64,000 nt of DNA from Ifrita kowaldi (GCA_013398055.1 VZRS01007564.1:161-64160), one strand, 5' to 3'. Shown: positions 25,301-38,300, counted from the first letter of the stretch. Notes: generated from the letters alone by a model not told the origin. Program-made: numbers and translations.

Positions 25301-25814
25301 CCTGCACACGTGCGCTCCCAGCACCACAGCCACAGGATCTGGCCAGCAAAGGCTCGCAGAGACCAACCTCCACTGTGCCTCTGCATTTGGGAGACAGAAA
25401 ACCCTCTTTTTTAAAAAAAAAGTATTTTAAATCAAAGCAAGAAGGCAGGGAAAGGAAGAGGAGGAGCAAATCCCCCCAGTTTGGGGCATTGCCCTCGGGG
25501 TTTGGCATGAATGAATGGCATTCTTTCCAGGCTGCCCTGGAGCTCGGTGTGTGTGGTGGAAAGGGGAATGATGGGCAGCATCCGCCAGCCACGGAGCCCC
25601 AGGGAAATCAGAGGTGCTGCCCGCCAGCCCCGCCGTGCCCGGGCAGGCCAGGGGGAGCTGGGGGGGCTGGGGCTCGTTCTCTGCCTGTCACTGGAGCTTT
25701 GTGACTGGGCTGTGTAACCTCCCTGCTCATCGCATTCCTGGTGCCTCCTCACCCCCCGGAGGAAGCGGGGAAATGGGAGCTCTGCCATCCTGACACTGCC
25801 GGGGAGGGCCCGAT

Positions 25815-25970
25815 GCATGCAGCACAGCTCAAGTCATTTAAATTTTAATTTCTGCAAAGATCTCGAAGACTGGCCTCACTGCCTGCATGGGAATTCTGTG
25901 TGCATGAATATATCGGTATCAAAGGCTGATCCCAATGGGAAGTTATTAAAATGGATGGAAAAGATCAGAG
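25815..25970. promoter_or_regulatory. Candidate conserved non-coding element
   Basis: An AT-rich island (CATTTAAATTTTAATTTCTG, GAATATATCGGTATCAAAGG, AGTTATTAAAATGGATGG) lies directly after a GC-rich stretch. The sharp change in composition and density of short motifs suggest constraint, but this is unproven. Confidence 0.25.
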
Positions 25971-27094
25971 GCAAACAGCCTGGCCAAGCTGAATGCCAGG
26001 AACACCAAACACGGGAAGTTAAAAGTGGTGCTTTAACTTCCCCGTCCGAAGGGCATCCAGAGCAAGGGAAGATGGAAGCCGTGGTGCTGCTCATAAGGGT
26101 TTTTTCCAAGGGATTTTAGGAGCTATTTATTACTTATGTTCTCAAGACTGCTCTTAGTTCAGGAATCAGTTGATGTGCAGATCTCACATCGACAGCATCT
26201 CTTTCCTTTCCCTGACAGGAAAGCAGAAAAGAACAAAACTGGATTTCTCCACTGTGAAACCAGTGATTATAAACTTTCAGATAAGAACTTATCAGCATCT
26301 GCCTCCCTTCTCAGCACCACTGAGGCAACTCAGATGGCTTTGAGACCTTGCAGAGAGCCCAAAACTTGAGGGACCACCACTTCCCTTCCCTGACAGAGAT
26401 CCTGTTCTCGATACAAACCTTGGGAGAGGAGCACAAAACCTGAGCCTCGAGTGGGTATGGAAAAACACAGCTTCAGGAGAAGAATTGTCCCCACAGAACC
26501 TTCCACAGGGTCCCAAATTCATATGAACCAAAAGCCTGAAGTGTGGCTGTGAACCAGGGCCCTGCCCCAGCTGTTCAGCACACCAGCCAGGGCATGCAGG
26601 CTCCCACCAGAGCTCTCCGTCACAATCCCAGCCCAGCACAGGCAGCAGCATCAGCCCCTGGGAGCTGGGAGCTGAGCAGAGCAGCTGCCTCTACCTGGGG
26701 CCAGCCTGTGCCGCTGTGATGGCAGAGGGAAGGGAGCAGGTTCTCAGCTCCCCTTGCTGGATGCTGGGAGGGGCTGCAGCAGGAGGAACGGCAATAGCTG
26801 GAATTCCTCAGGCTTCATCCAAGCCTACCTGCCCACAAAAAGAGGTTTATGCATTAAGTATCCTTGGCAGGTTGGATGGAATGATACAACAGGCAGATCA
26901 CACCTTCAGTGCATTCACAGAATAAACCTTCCTGCTTTCAGCCTCAGATCAGGTCAGATTTAGCAAAGAGCTGAGCCTTTCCCCACAGTCCCTGCAGTGT
27001 CTGGGATCCTGGAAACGCCTCCAGAGCCTGAGCCTCGGATCTCACCCCTGGCAGCAGAGGTGCCTCCACCTCATCTCCTGTGCCGGGACAGGGA

Positions 27095-27165
27095 TCCGAG
27101 AGCTCGCTTGCTGCGTGACCTCTGGGGCAAAGCACTTGACCTGCAGGTGCAAGTCAGCCAGCTGG
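27095..27165 (+). mobile_element. Possible MIR relic
   Basis: GCTTGCTGCGTGACCTCTGG followed by GGCAAAGCACTTGACCTGCA parallels the central MIR core (a TGTGTGACCTTGGGCAAG-like word, then an ACTTAACCT-like word). The remainder is too diverged to follow, so the limits are approximate. Confidence 0.45.
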
Positions 27166-29489
27166 ACTGGAAAAGCACTTGGAATAAACCCTAGCATTGC
27201 AGAGACATTGGGAAAACCAGATGTTGAGCTGAGCAGAGTTTTCCAAGGGACAGAAATTCCCAGCACTGCTGGGTGCAGTCCCCTCACTGAAGAGCACAGG
27301 AATGACATCAGCTCTCTGCTGTCTCTCACTTACCCCCATGCCACTCCACACTGGAAAAATACCTTTTTTCTAACAGGTTCAGTCTGAGTTCAGACATTTG
27401 TGGTTTAAAGCACATTCAGCAGCCTTGGAGCAGGCAAGGGTCAAACCTACACTGAGCAAACCTGCACCAGAACCGAGCACAGCCCCCGCTGTGCCAGTGA
27501 GAGGAGCGTTCTCTGTCCCTGCGGCTTCTCTGTGTTATGGAAATCAGCTCCCACTCGCTGGGTGTTTACTGGAACCTCTTCAAGAGCAAGCAGAGGTTAC
27601 TAAGCACTGCCTGCCCGTGTGTGGGAAGGGGCGAAGGGGGCACCCCTGCAGCACCGCGCGGTCTCTCGGAGCCTCCTCGGGCACAGCCTGTGCCAACAGC
27701 AGCCTTGTCTGGGCAGAGGGCGTTGGAAAGGGCGCGGGAGGAGCAGCAACACCGCGGCTGTTCTCAGCACCGCGGCAGGAAATGGAAACAACACTTCGGT
27801 GGCTCCGGGTGCCCCCACCCTGCAGCAGCAGCAGCACCAGAGCCGCGTGTGAACTCCTCACACCCCTCCCTGCAGGGCTGCTGCACAAAGTTCTCTGGCT
27901 CTGGCTCGGACATTTGGCCTGAGCGTAAAAGAGCCCATTAATTGCCTTTCTGCTGCTGCTGCAAGTGGTGCTGCCCAGCCTTTGGCTCCCCTGCATTCCC
28001 GTCCTTTCCCAGGATCTGGAGCTGCAGGAAGAGAACACAGAGCTCCAGCAAAGGCCCAGACCTGCCCTGTGCCATCTCCCTGTTCCAGCTGCACTGAATG
28101 CTGCCTGAAAGCTCCAGCTGAAGACGGACAACACTGCTTCATCCAGGCCCCCCAAATGAGCAAAACTGGCCTTTGCAGAGTGACTCAGTCCTGCCTGACC
28201 TATGAATGAATGGAATGTCCAAGCATTTACCACTGTTCCCACTGACATCACCAACAGTCACAGAGCTGGGACATGACTGCACACCCTGAGCTAGATGAAG
28301 GAATTTAATGTATGTTTGTTTGGATTTTTTAATGTCCATACTCTCATCTTATTACTCACAGCCACGCTTGGGTACATTTTAATTAGCTTATTACTTTTTA
28401 TCTCAAAATACCTGCCTGAAAGAATAAAAATGTCTCAAAACATACACAAGGCTTTTCAAAATCCCCAATGATTAAACTCCATTCTGCTCCAGAATTTTAT
28501 CAGAATTTTATGCTCAGGAATTTTATCGTAGTTATATTTCCTTTAGATTCATAGTTGCTTTCTGATCTGATTAATTCCCTTTCTTTCTTTCTGAATACTC
28601 AGGGAATTGTTTCATGTCCAAATGCTCTGGATTCTTCCTGACATCTACTGATTTATTTTGATCCTTGCCATTTATTACAGCAGAGAAGCTGAGAAAAGTG
28701 AGAGGGCTCCTCAGCGATGTTCAGTTGAGACTTCTGCACAACCTGACTGGTGAAACTGGGGCTCTCCAAGGGCTGAAGCTCCAGAATTCCTCCCAGGATG
28801 ACATCGTGGCACCAGAGAGCTCGTGCTGAGGACACAGCAAAGCTGGAGCAGTGGGAGGGGCAGAGGGACACAGGGATGTACCTAAAACCCCCTCCAGATG
28901 GGATCTGGAAACAGGATCTCCATCCTTCAGCAAAGCCATCCAAGTAGGACTGACTGTTTTCCCATCAGTTTTTCTCTGCCCCTAAGGGAGCCTAAAGACA
29001 GAAAGCAAAACATACCAAAACAAAATAAAAAGAAACAAAACAAGAAAGGCATCCGCGACTACAACAAAAGGAACAGGAGGGTGGGGGAGTCTCCTCAGCG
29101 TTGACAGCAGAGATTCAGGGCTGTTTGAACTTCACTGGTGGCAAGGTCTCACATTTCTGAGGCTCTTGACACAGGCCTTGGCTCCAGGGGTGAGACCATC
29201 TGCATCTCTGTTTGGATGGGATTGCTTCCACGCAGGGAAGGGAGCAGGATTTCATGAGAGCTGCCTTCTACAGCCCCCCTCGTCTGTCCTGCCCCACCCC
29301 GTGCCAGGAGGGCGGGATGGGAGGGCTGATGTGATTCCTAATTCCAGCCTCATTTCAGTGCACTCAGTGCCAGCCAACAGCTGTGTCCCAGCTGAACCCA
29401 CACCAAAACCCTTCTCCCTGACAGGACACGGGGCTGAACCCGGCAGCCAACTCTCCCCACACCTCCAGGGACAGTGCAACTGTGGGGAG

Positions 29490-29680
29490 ATTTAGCATAA
29501 GGAATATTTAGCCAGGGTATCAAGATATACTTCCCAACAATACCAAACACTCAAACGGAGGAAAATCCAACTTATCCATTAAATAAATGAGAGTTCATTC
29601 GAGGTAATGCCTATGGAACAAGTTGTGAACGCCACGTCCTGTCAGTGCTTTTTGCTAATAGTGGCCAGCAATTAGCCTAA
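29490..29680. promoter_or_regulatory. Candidate conserved non-coding element
   Basis: A repeat-free AT-rich segment with words such as TTTAGCATAAGGAATATTTA, TCCATTAAATAAATGAG and AGCAATTAGCCTAAGCC. It contrasts with the GC-rich flanks on both sides. Confidence 0.25.
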
Positions 29681-29774
29681 GCCATTCAGTCTGGATTTGG
29701 AGATGGATTTTCCCTCGGGATCCGTATTTCTGAGGGATTACAGGCTGGGAGCCACACTCTGCCTCAGTATCAAC

Positions 29775-29860
29775 CCCACAAGCAGCTCATGTGAATGGCC
29801 CCAGTTCAGAGATGGGTAATAGAGGCACAGGGAGGAGAAACGAGAAGCAGCCAGAGGAGA
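29775..29860 (-). mobile_element. Possible MIR relic
   Basis: GGCCCCAGTTCAGAGATGGG followed by TAATAGAGGCACAGGGAGG on the plus strand parallels the reverse complement of the MIR 3' core (CCCCATTTTACAGATGAGG-like, then a GAGGCACAGAGAGG-like word). Confidence 0.5.
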
Positions 29861-30209
29861 AGCAAAGTAATGCTGCTCTTAGATCCTGGCAGTGCTGCTG
29901 GTGCTTATCTCCTGTGTGCCCCACTCCCTGCTGAGCTCCTGCCACTCCCCAGTGCACAACTGGCGTGCAGCAGCAGTCACTGAACACTCAGGGGATGGAG
30001 CTGCCTCTGTGTGCTGGGAAGGGAAGCAGCAGCTAACACAAGCACTTACTGGGCAACAAAATCTGCATTTTATTTTGTTGAAAATATCCCTGCCTGCCTG
30101 GGGCCAGCAGCTCTGCTCCACAGACATGCTAATGATCTGGGAGTCCCTGTCTGGGGGGAATGCTGACACCCACATCTCTGCTGGTGGAAAAACAGGCGGA
30201 TTTTGATTT

Positions 30210-31079
30210 GTGCGTTGGGGTTTTTTCCTCTCCCCTTCCCTTGCCATTCTGGTTGGTGAAGCAGATCTGCCCGAGCCTCCCTCCTGCCAGCCAGCTCCCT
30301 TCCTGAAACGCTCCGTGGGTGGGAACTGCAGAACTCTGCTGTGCCCACGGGGCAATCCCCCCTCCCTGAAGCCACAGCCCTGCTGCCCACGGGACAGGGC
30401 GGCACTCAGGGCTCTCCCTGCTGCCAGCGCTCTGCACCAGCCAAACCCTCCAGCAACAGGGCTCCTCCAGCACCAATCCTTCCAACCCTGCACTCACAGC
30501 CTCCCCTCAACGAAACCTTCCTCCCCACTGTACATGCTCACCCCAGCTTCATCCCCAAGCTGTGACTCTGCTTTTTGCCCGAGCACAGCTCCAATCATTC
30601 TCCCTGCTCCTGGCAGATCCCGCTCTGCCACCTCACCGCCATCCTTTCTCCCTCGTGTATTTCCACCCACTGCACCCCATAAAGCTCCCTTCGCACCTCG
30701 TTATCCCCTGTCACACAGGGCTCTCCCCTGCACACATCATTCAGACACCAGTTCCTCTTCAGCTCCTATCAATCAGCCCAGCTGGGTCTTATTCAGGAGC
30801 CTTCCTGCTTATGCTCACTCAGTTGTCCCGATTATTCTCCCACACCTCATTCCTCATTTTCCCCTCACCTTGCCATGCGGGTACCTCGTACCTCACACGA
30901 ACCCACCCAGCTTGGGACACACGTTGCCCAGCTGGCAGGACCCAGCTGCTGCCGACCCTGGTGACACAAACCTTTGTGCAATTCACTTCCTTGTGCCCCA
31001 TCTACAGTGGCAGTGCTCATCCCTCCTGCCTGAGGCAGAAGGAGGGTTAATAATTGAAGAATGGAGTGCTCTAAGATAG
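30210..31079 (+). other. Long but probably fortuitous open frame (289 codons)
   Basis: The longest uninterrupted frame outside RERE. The product is Pro/Ser/Leu-rich without a recognisable domain, signal peptide or repeat. The DNA is strongly pyrimidine-rich on this strand, which suppresses the three stop codons, and an overlapping frame (30562-31050) is open for the same reason. No Kozak, splice or conservation evidence supports translation. I treat it as non-coding. Confidence 0.3.
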
Positions 31080-31639
31080 TTTCCAAAGTATTATTAGCAG
31101 TTTCTGTCCCTGATGCCTTTTGGGAAAACCAAAGTGATAGAAGGAATTCTGGGAATCTCAGAGAAGAGGCAGCGAGTGGGAGAGGAGAGAAGGAAGCACC
31201 TGACGGAGCCCAGTCGCGTGGGGCAGTGGAGCAGAAAAGGAAAGCAGCTCGGGGAGATGTTTTGCAGGCTGCTGCTGATTCCGGGGAGTCCTGCCCTGCT
31301 CTATTTTCCACTCTCAGCCCCAACAATCTCGCTTTCAATCACAGACTTTCCCCTTTCCCCCAGTGCTCCCCAGGGAGGACTCTCAGCCAGGGCTGGGGCA
31401 ACCCCAACTGTCACCCAAACAAGAGTTCTCTCTGCTGACTGCCCTTCTCTGTATTTTCCTCCTTCACAGGCAAACTCTGTTCAGAGAAACCCCCTGTCCC
31501 CTCCCACGCTCTCGCCCGCACCATCTGGTTCTGGTTTGCACCATGACGTGCTTCCTCTGGGGTTTATTTGCTTTTTTTAGCAAACCCAAGAGAGGCAGAG
31601 AAATACCCTGTTTGCTTTGGGGATGAACCACCCACCCCC

Positions 31640-31830
31640 TCAAACCCGTTGACTTTATTTATCGGGGAGGTTTTATGCTTTTAGGGGAAGGTTGAGTTTT
31701 CATTTTGTTTTTGTTTTTTCCCCCGTGAAGTTCATAAATGGGTTCCTCACAGCATCTGCTGAGATGATGAAAAGCTTTATGAGGCTGTTGATTTTGACAA
31801 CCATTATCAGGTGATAAGGCAGTGTGATCT
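31640..31830. promoter_or_regulatory. Candidate conserved non-coding element
   Basis: A distinctive T-rich, then TGATGA/TGAAAAGC-rich segment (GACTTTATTTATCGGGGAGG, CTGAGATGATGAAAAGC, GACAACCATTATCAGGTG). It lacks repeats and differs strongly from the GC-rich flanks. Confidence 0.28.
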
Positions 31831-32355
31831 GAGGGTTTGAGTGGGAGGGAGGCTGGGGGGGCACAGGCAGAGCACCTGGCAGCCCCAGTCACCCTGTGCC
31901 TCAGTGTCCCCATGGCACCAGCAGGGCTAATCCGGGCCTGTCTCCAGGACACCGGGGCCTGGCTTCTGTCAAGTGCTTTGTACCCAGATCACTCTAGGGA
32001 CGCTAAATATCTGTGGTGCTTCCACCCCTGAGGTACACAGCAGGCACAGAAAGGCTGCCAGCTCCCCACGGGTGCAGGCCAGGAATGCTCCCAGGCTCTA
32101 AGGCTGAAGGGCACCCTGGGATGACCCCTTTCCCAGTTCTTTGGCATGAGAGATGAAGCCACGCTGAAGCCCCAGAGCCTGTCCCAGAGTATTGCACTGA
32201 GCAGAGCAGGGAAGAGGACCCAGACTCCCCAGCCAGCAGAGACACTCCTCCCCTCTGGAGAAATTCTTACACAGCACAGGTGACTCCACCAGGAGTCATC
32301 CATCCCCACCTGCAGCAGGAAGAGCGGTCCCACAGCCAGCGCATTTCTGCAGAGG

Positions 32356-32395
32356 GATGCAGGATTCCTGCAGAGAAGATGCAGGATTCCTGCAG
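32356..32395. repeat. Direct duplication GATGCAGGATTCCTGCAG x2
   Basis: The 18-bp word at 32356-32373 recurs at 32378-32395 (22-bp period). Each copy contains a GCAGGATTCCTGC near-perfect inverted repeat. Confidence 0.85.
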
Positions 32396-34009
32396 CCTTC
32401 CCCACCTGGTGATTGGCTTCATCATTTCCAGCGAGCCTCTCAAACTTTGCCTGGGTCACAGCCACCGTGCCAGACATGTGCCTGTGCTGCACAGCCCATT
32501 AATCCTCTTTGCTCCAGACTTGATTAAATTTAACATTAGGCTTGGATGAGTAATTTCATCCTGCAACACAGTTCAAGGTGATAGATGAGACCACAAGCAG
32601 GTGATAACCCAGGCTTGACTCCCTCCTCCTGACAAAGTGGAGTTGGCCAGGCTGCACAAAGAGATTTAGTGCTGCTCCAGAGTGGGGCTTCCACTGGGAA
32701 GAGCCAAGGAACGGGAATTTCAACTGTCATGGAAGGCCTGGCAGGAGGAAGGGGCTGGGTTGGATGGGTTGCAGAGCCAAAGCCAGGCAGAATGGCTGGG
32801 ATTGCTGTTTGTCCCCTGGAGCAGCTCTGGCACCAGCTCAGTGCCCATTCCTTGCCCTGCAGTGCCTCTCATGGACACCTTGGGAAGGAGTCGGCCTGGG
32901 CAGAGCTCTCAAGCACCCTGGGCTGGGGGTGTTGGAAACACGCTCCAAAAGGGCGTATTTCACCCCAAATAATAACTCTGGGGTTACTCTGTAGCTCCCT
33001 CTCCTTTCCTGTTACACAGCTGCAGTGCTATGTGCCTGTGGGGGCTGGCACCTGAACGGGTTCACATCTATAGAGAGCTTTGAAGATAAGATGAAGCTGC
33101 TCCCCAAACCTACCGAGAGGCAGAAAAGAGCATTACCAAAGCCCTGACAAGACCACCCAGCCTGGCAGCAGCCAGTGCTGTGCAGCAGCCTCGGGAAGGG
33201 AGAGCTGGGGAGCAGTGGGGAGGCACCACTTCAAGGAGCAGCTCCCAAAGGTTCACCTTGGCACACTCTGTGAGGGGGAGGCTGGCAGATAAACCTCAAC
33301 TTGTCAAAACACACAGCCAGATCTGTTGGCTCTGTTCCACCTCCATCTTCAGAGCAGGGTGGGACAGCGGGAAAGAGGAATATTTGGTGTTAGCAAGGGC
33401 AGAGATGGCAGAGATTCGGATGTCGTGAGAGAGCAGAGCCACCAAACAGTTAAAATGTAAACAACGAGAAGCAGGGAAGACTAGAGGAGAGCCTGGAGAG
33501 AAGAGCAGGATCCACATATTGGGGATTCCAGTTCAGAGAGGCAGAATAATTCCCCCAGCAGCCACGGTGGCTGCAGGGCAGAGCTCTGTGCAGGCTGAGG
33601 AGCCGCACGGGACAAAGGGTTAATGAGAAAGGACGACAGAACAGCACAAATAAAATCAGAAATGACATTCTGGCCAACAGAGCATCTCCAGGCTGGGGAA
33701 AAACCCAGAGACCTTACTGGGTTCTATTTTCTGTCCTGCCTGGGGATGAGCTCTGGGCTGAAACTTCACCTTTAATCTCATTCCTGCATTTGAACAGAGC
33801 TGCGGTGCCACAGTGAGGGTTTATCCAAAAGCCTCTAGATGAACCCACAGTTCTGCAGAGCTGATCATCCCACAGACCCCAAACAAGGTGCAGCAACTCA
33901 TCCTTGGATGGGCTCATCCTCAGCTGCCCAGCTGAGGCACTTGCCCACAACTCTTTCAAAGAGAAGTCACTGATAGGCAATGCTGGCTTCCCTCTCCAGC
34001 TCTCCCAAA

Positions 34010-34150
34010 GAATTCCTGGGTGACCTTGACAGAGTCCCTAATTGCTCTGTGCCTCACTTCTCCACCCATAACAAAGAGATCATTAAATAGCCATGAAATC
34101 ACAGTGAATGTTAATTAATTCAGCATTCATGAGGTCCTGGTACATGAAGA
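34010..34150 (+). mobile_element. MIR-type CORE-SINE relic
   Basis: The sequence parallels the MIR core and tail in order: GGGTGACCTTGACAGAGTCC, then TGCTCTGTGCCTCACTTCTC, then a diverged CCCATAACAAAGAGATCATT, and at the end AGGTCCTGGTACATGAAG corresponding to the family's GTGCCTGGCACATAGTA-like tail. The order and spacing make this the clearest SINE relic in the window. Confidence 0.78.
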
Positions 34151-35084
34151 GGGATGGCAGAGCACATTTGAATAGAAATATCACAGCCAGCCCCACAGGA
34201 GCTCATCCATCCACACATCCCAGGGTTCACAGAGAGCCCGGAAGCAGCAGAGTCGTGTGGCCAGCCAGCCAGGGTAATTAACCCTAGTCCCAGCTAATTA
34301 CCTGGGGTGGAGTTCCCTCTCTAACAGGCGCTCTCTCTTTCCCAGGTCAGGATTAGCTCATTCCCAGGGAGGTGGGAGATCTCTGCTGGGCAATGCAGAC
34401 ATTCCAGGTGCATCCAGACCTGGCTCCATCAGAAATTCCTGCTGGAGCTGGCATGGCAGTGCTTGGTTGCTCTTCTCAAAGAGAAATCTGCAGGGTTTTG
34501 TGTTCTTAGTTGTTACTGTGTTTGGTGCAGGCAGTGGGTATTCACTCACCCCAGTGAATATAAATAAAAATTGTAGGAGAAAACACAGGGGCATTGCAGA
34601 ATTGTTTCAAGGGGCACAACTTGAAGATGCAGTAACCACAGGACTGATTTTTTTTTTCTTTTAGATCCTTTTAGATCCTTATTCATCAGGATATAGAAGG
34701 AAAGGGAATGAAGAAAGGGGTTGTGGAATTCAAAACCATCCCATTAATTATTGAGCCACTCTGGACACTACAACAGGAGGTTCTGGGTCTGGCATTCGAG
34801 GGAGGTAGAATGAAATCAGGACAGTTCAGAGAGTGAGTACAAAATTCTCTCAGCATCCTTGAGAAAGACAATTGTCCCTTAATATGTGGCCATTTAAAGT
34901 ATAACCCATGCCATTAGAGTTTCAAACAGGAAATTGGAGTAGCTAGTAAGGAAACATGAGAAGAAATGTACTTACAATAAAGACTCTCTTAAGCCAAAAG
35001 GACACCTAAAAAAGCAGCAAGAAGGATGTGAGAGGGATTATGAGCCCTCAGTCCCTTTAAAAGGAAGTTGTAGGAAACTTAATT

Positions 35085-35300
35085 GTGTTTCTTGTCTCTT
35101 CCTCTGAGGACAATGCAGAGATTTCTATTCTGGAAGCCCTGTTCAGGGGAAATCAGAACGTGGCCTGTGCAGATACCCAGGTCCCCCAGGAGGAAGCTGT
35201 GGAGCGAGCAGAGGAGCTCGTGGGCAGTAAATCAGCAGGGCCAGATGGTTTCACTGCCAGGGCAGGGGGATCCCAGACCCCGCACTGGAGCAGCCAGCAC
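35085..35300 (+). mobile_element. Possible CR1-like LINE reverse-transcriptase remnant
   Basis: The translated frame contains VERAEELVGSKSAGPDGF. The KSxGPDG signature preceded by a V-x(4,5)-L pattern resembles the start of the reverse-transcriptase domain of CR1/L2-type LINEs (KSMGPDG-like in CR1). The match fades after this point and no further RT blocks are visible, so at best this is a short, decayed scrap. Confidence 0.3.
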
Positions 35301-38300
35301 AGAGCTGCTGCTGGGCTGGGCAGGGCAGGGCAGGGAGTGAGGCTGCGCTTTGCAATCCCCCCAAACCAGCCCATAAAGCTTCCTAGGGCTGACTCAGACT
35401 CTGCTTGAGGGCAAAGCAGCCCTGGAGTTGGATAATCCAGCACTGCCCATCCAGCGAGGCTGCCCCAAGGGACACAGCTCCTGCTGCACAATGAACTGCT
35501 TAAAATTCTGTATGAACCATACAAGCTCAAGAAATTCACCCTGGCCCTTTTCAAAGCAGTGAATTCAACCCTTGTACACCCAACCAAAATAAGTAAGGCT
35601 ACTAAGGGTTGTGTTTGGGGTTGGTTCACCTGCCTGGGGTTATGGGAACTCAGTGAATTCCACCGAGGAATCAGCCACTGGACAGTGCTGGCCAGAGCAA
35701 TGCCACCAGTCACGGGTGGGAGTCAGGATGTGTCCTTTGTATCCTTTCTCATTTTCTTTCAATGGACAGAGTTGTCCAGATGGAAAAGAACAGTGTGAAT
35801 TCCACCTTCCCTGAGGGAAAACACACCTCAGCTGCTGCCAACACTTGTGATTTATAACCAATCTTTGGATATTTAGTGGGATTCTCAAAGCCTGCACTCC
35901 TGGAGTCAAGTGCTTATGTCTGAGACCTGCATCTTTCTCACTCTCAAGGAGAATTCCTGGCCTTTGAGTTTATAGAAAAAGTTGAAAGCAGAACTGTTAG
36001 AATGTCAAAGTGAAGGAGTAAAACAGCAGAACAACATAAACAAAGTAGAAGGAAACAGTCCTCCAAATGTCTATGTTTAATTTTCCTGACTTTCATGCCA
36101 ACCTCCAGGTTTTGGGTGCCTGACTCCTGAATATTGGAGCACTTCCAGTTGACAGCACAACAGCCTGGCGTAGACATCGGCATAAGCCAGCCCAGCAGCT
36201 GCCAAAAATGACAGGGAATGTTCACATTCCTTTTCTTTTTTCTGAAGAGCAGAAGGAAACGACAACAAAAAAATGGACTCCAGGGATGCAGGAAATGCAG
36301 GGGTTGAATGGGAAACCTTCTCTCCAGGTGGAGGCTGCACGCTCCATAATTTGATTCTGAAAAGCAACACTTTAGAGGGCTGCATTTGTTGGAGTTTTTT
36401 TTCAGAAGGAAATATTGACAGTGCCTGTCAGCAACTTCCCAGAGGGGTGCAGTGTCAGAGCACATCAGCCTATTGGAAATGAAAAACCAGATGCAGAGTC
36501 TAAGGCCTGGGAGCAGCAAAGCTGCAGCAGCAGCCCAGGGTCTGTGCATGCTAATTCAGCTTAAAGGAACACTCCTGTGCTCTTTGCTTTCCAGAAGAAA
36601 ACGCTTTTAGCTCTTTGTAAGAGTAGTTTAGAAATAAATATTCCACATAGAGATTTTGGGCCAGATTTACCCAGTTCTTTAGATTAGAAAGGACTGAGAA
36701 ACATGCTCAGCGGTATTTAGAAGAACATTGAAATGAATGAAGCGCTTGACTCCTTTTGGCTTTAGGGGATTGTTCAGCATATAGGAATATTTCCACATTT
36801 CTGGCCTATTCCCTCATTTATCAGCCATATAGAGAAGTATCTGGATTGTCTCCAAAGGCAAACTCCACACTCCAAACCTCATTGCTGTTTATTACACATG
36901 ACAAAGGAGTGGGAAAAGCACAGGCAGGACTATGGAAATCTGGAAGTTACCGTTATGTCATCAGGGAGAAGTCCCACAAGGCAGGAAAGGACCTGCAGTG
37001 TTTGCCATCCCTCCCATCACAGACAGAGCTGCACACCTGCCTCAAACTGACCAGGACCCACCTTAAAGATAATCTGGATTTCTCACACTGCACCACTACG
37101 GGAAGGTCCCTCTAGAACTGTGTTATCCTAAAGCCACAGAGAAGCATCTCCTCAATTCCAGCTGAGATTCTCCCATCCGGTTTGTGCCCTGACCCACCTT
37201 TGCTGGTGCTTAACCTCACTCACACAGTCTCCCAGACAGGAGGTGTTCAAGCGAGGCCCTGAGCCCTGGCTCTGCTGCTCGTGCACAGGAGGAGGCAGAG
37301 CCTTGGCAAGGAGAGCTGGGACCCAGCTGGGACCCAGCAGTGGCCTGTCCTTCCCTTCCATCTGCTGGGAACTGTCACTGCAGCAGCCAGGCTGAGAACA
37401 CCAGCAGCCTTCCCCAGGGCTGGATAACATAATGCAGCGTGATATCATGTGGTGATAGAATCCCCAAGAGAAGTCACCCCAGCAGAGCACTCTCTCCTCT
37501 GGAAGCACCTTTCCCTCCAAGTCCATGTGCCTCCACTGCAGTTCCCAGACTCAAATCCTCCATCCTTCCAGCAATATTCCATCCATTCCCAGTATTCCAT
37601 CCTCAATATGTGTACATAGAAGTCCTATTCCCCCATGAGCCAGCACTGACAAGGAAGGAGGGCAGAGATGTTTTGCCAGGGTTTGCTTCCTTCCCCTCTG
37701 CCTCCTGCTGCTCCTGCCTGTCCCCGCAGTGATGGATGGCTATTGGTTCTGGCTTCATCCCACGGAGAAATCTGTCACCTCATGCCAGGGAGAGGTGACA
37801 GCAAATCCATCAGCATGGAGACAGCACTCACTGGCAGATTGCTTTCAAGGCCACTGGGGGCTGGATTCTTCTTTGCTTCCCACCTCTCTGGTTCCTCTCC
37901 TCCCCTGTTTTACACAAGTCTTAGTAAATCTTCATTTGAACAAACCCATTTGCCCCTGTGCACAATGTGGGTTGCACATTCAAACTGGAACAGCTTTGAA
38001 TTAGTGTGTTACTGTCTTGCCCAAAAGAAAAAGAAACAAAAAGGAAAAGAACAAGGAGTTTTCCAAAGTCTAGGTTCCAATTCCACCTGAGTCTCCATGG
38101 GTTTATCAAGTCCAGTAGCATTGTTTGACCCAGAGAGGAACGTTGGTCCAGTGGCAGCTTCTACTCAGGGCAGTCTCAAGGATGGAAATGCAGAGCATGC
38201 AATAAAGGAGGACACTGGCAAATGAAACTACAGCTGAGAGAAATGGAGCAAAACATTTCTCCATTCTACACAGCACCTGCCTTGTTCAGTCTCTGAAATA

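Larger units (their letters stand above)
22347..35082. other. Non-coding DNA
   Basis: No supported gene. Three MIR relics (about 27095-27165, 29775-29860 and 34010-34150) and candidate conserved elements at about 25815-25970, 29490-29680 and 31640-31830 are visible. A long pyrimidine-rich open frame at 30210-31079 looks fortuitous. A 22-bp duplication sits at 32356-32395. Confidence 0.5.
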
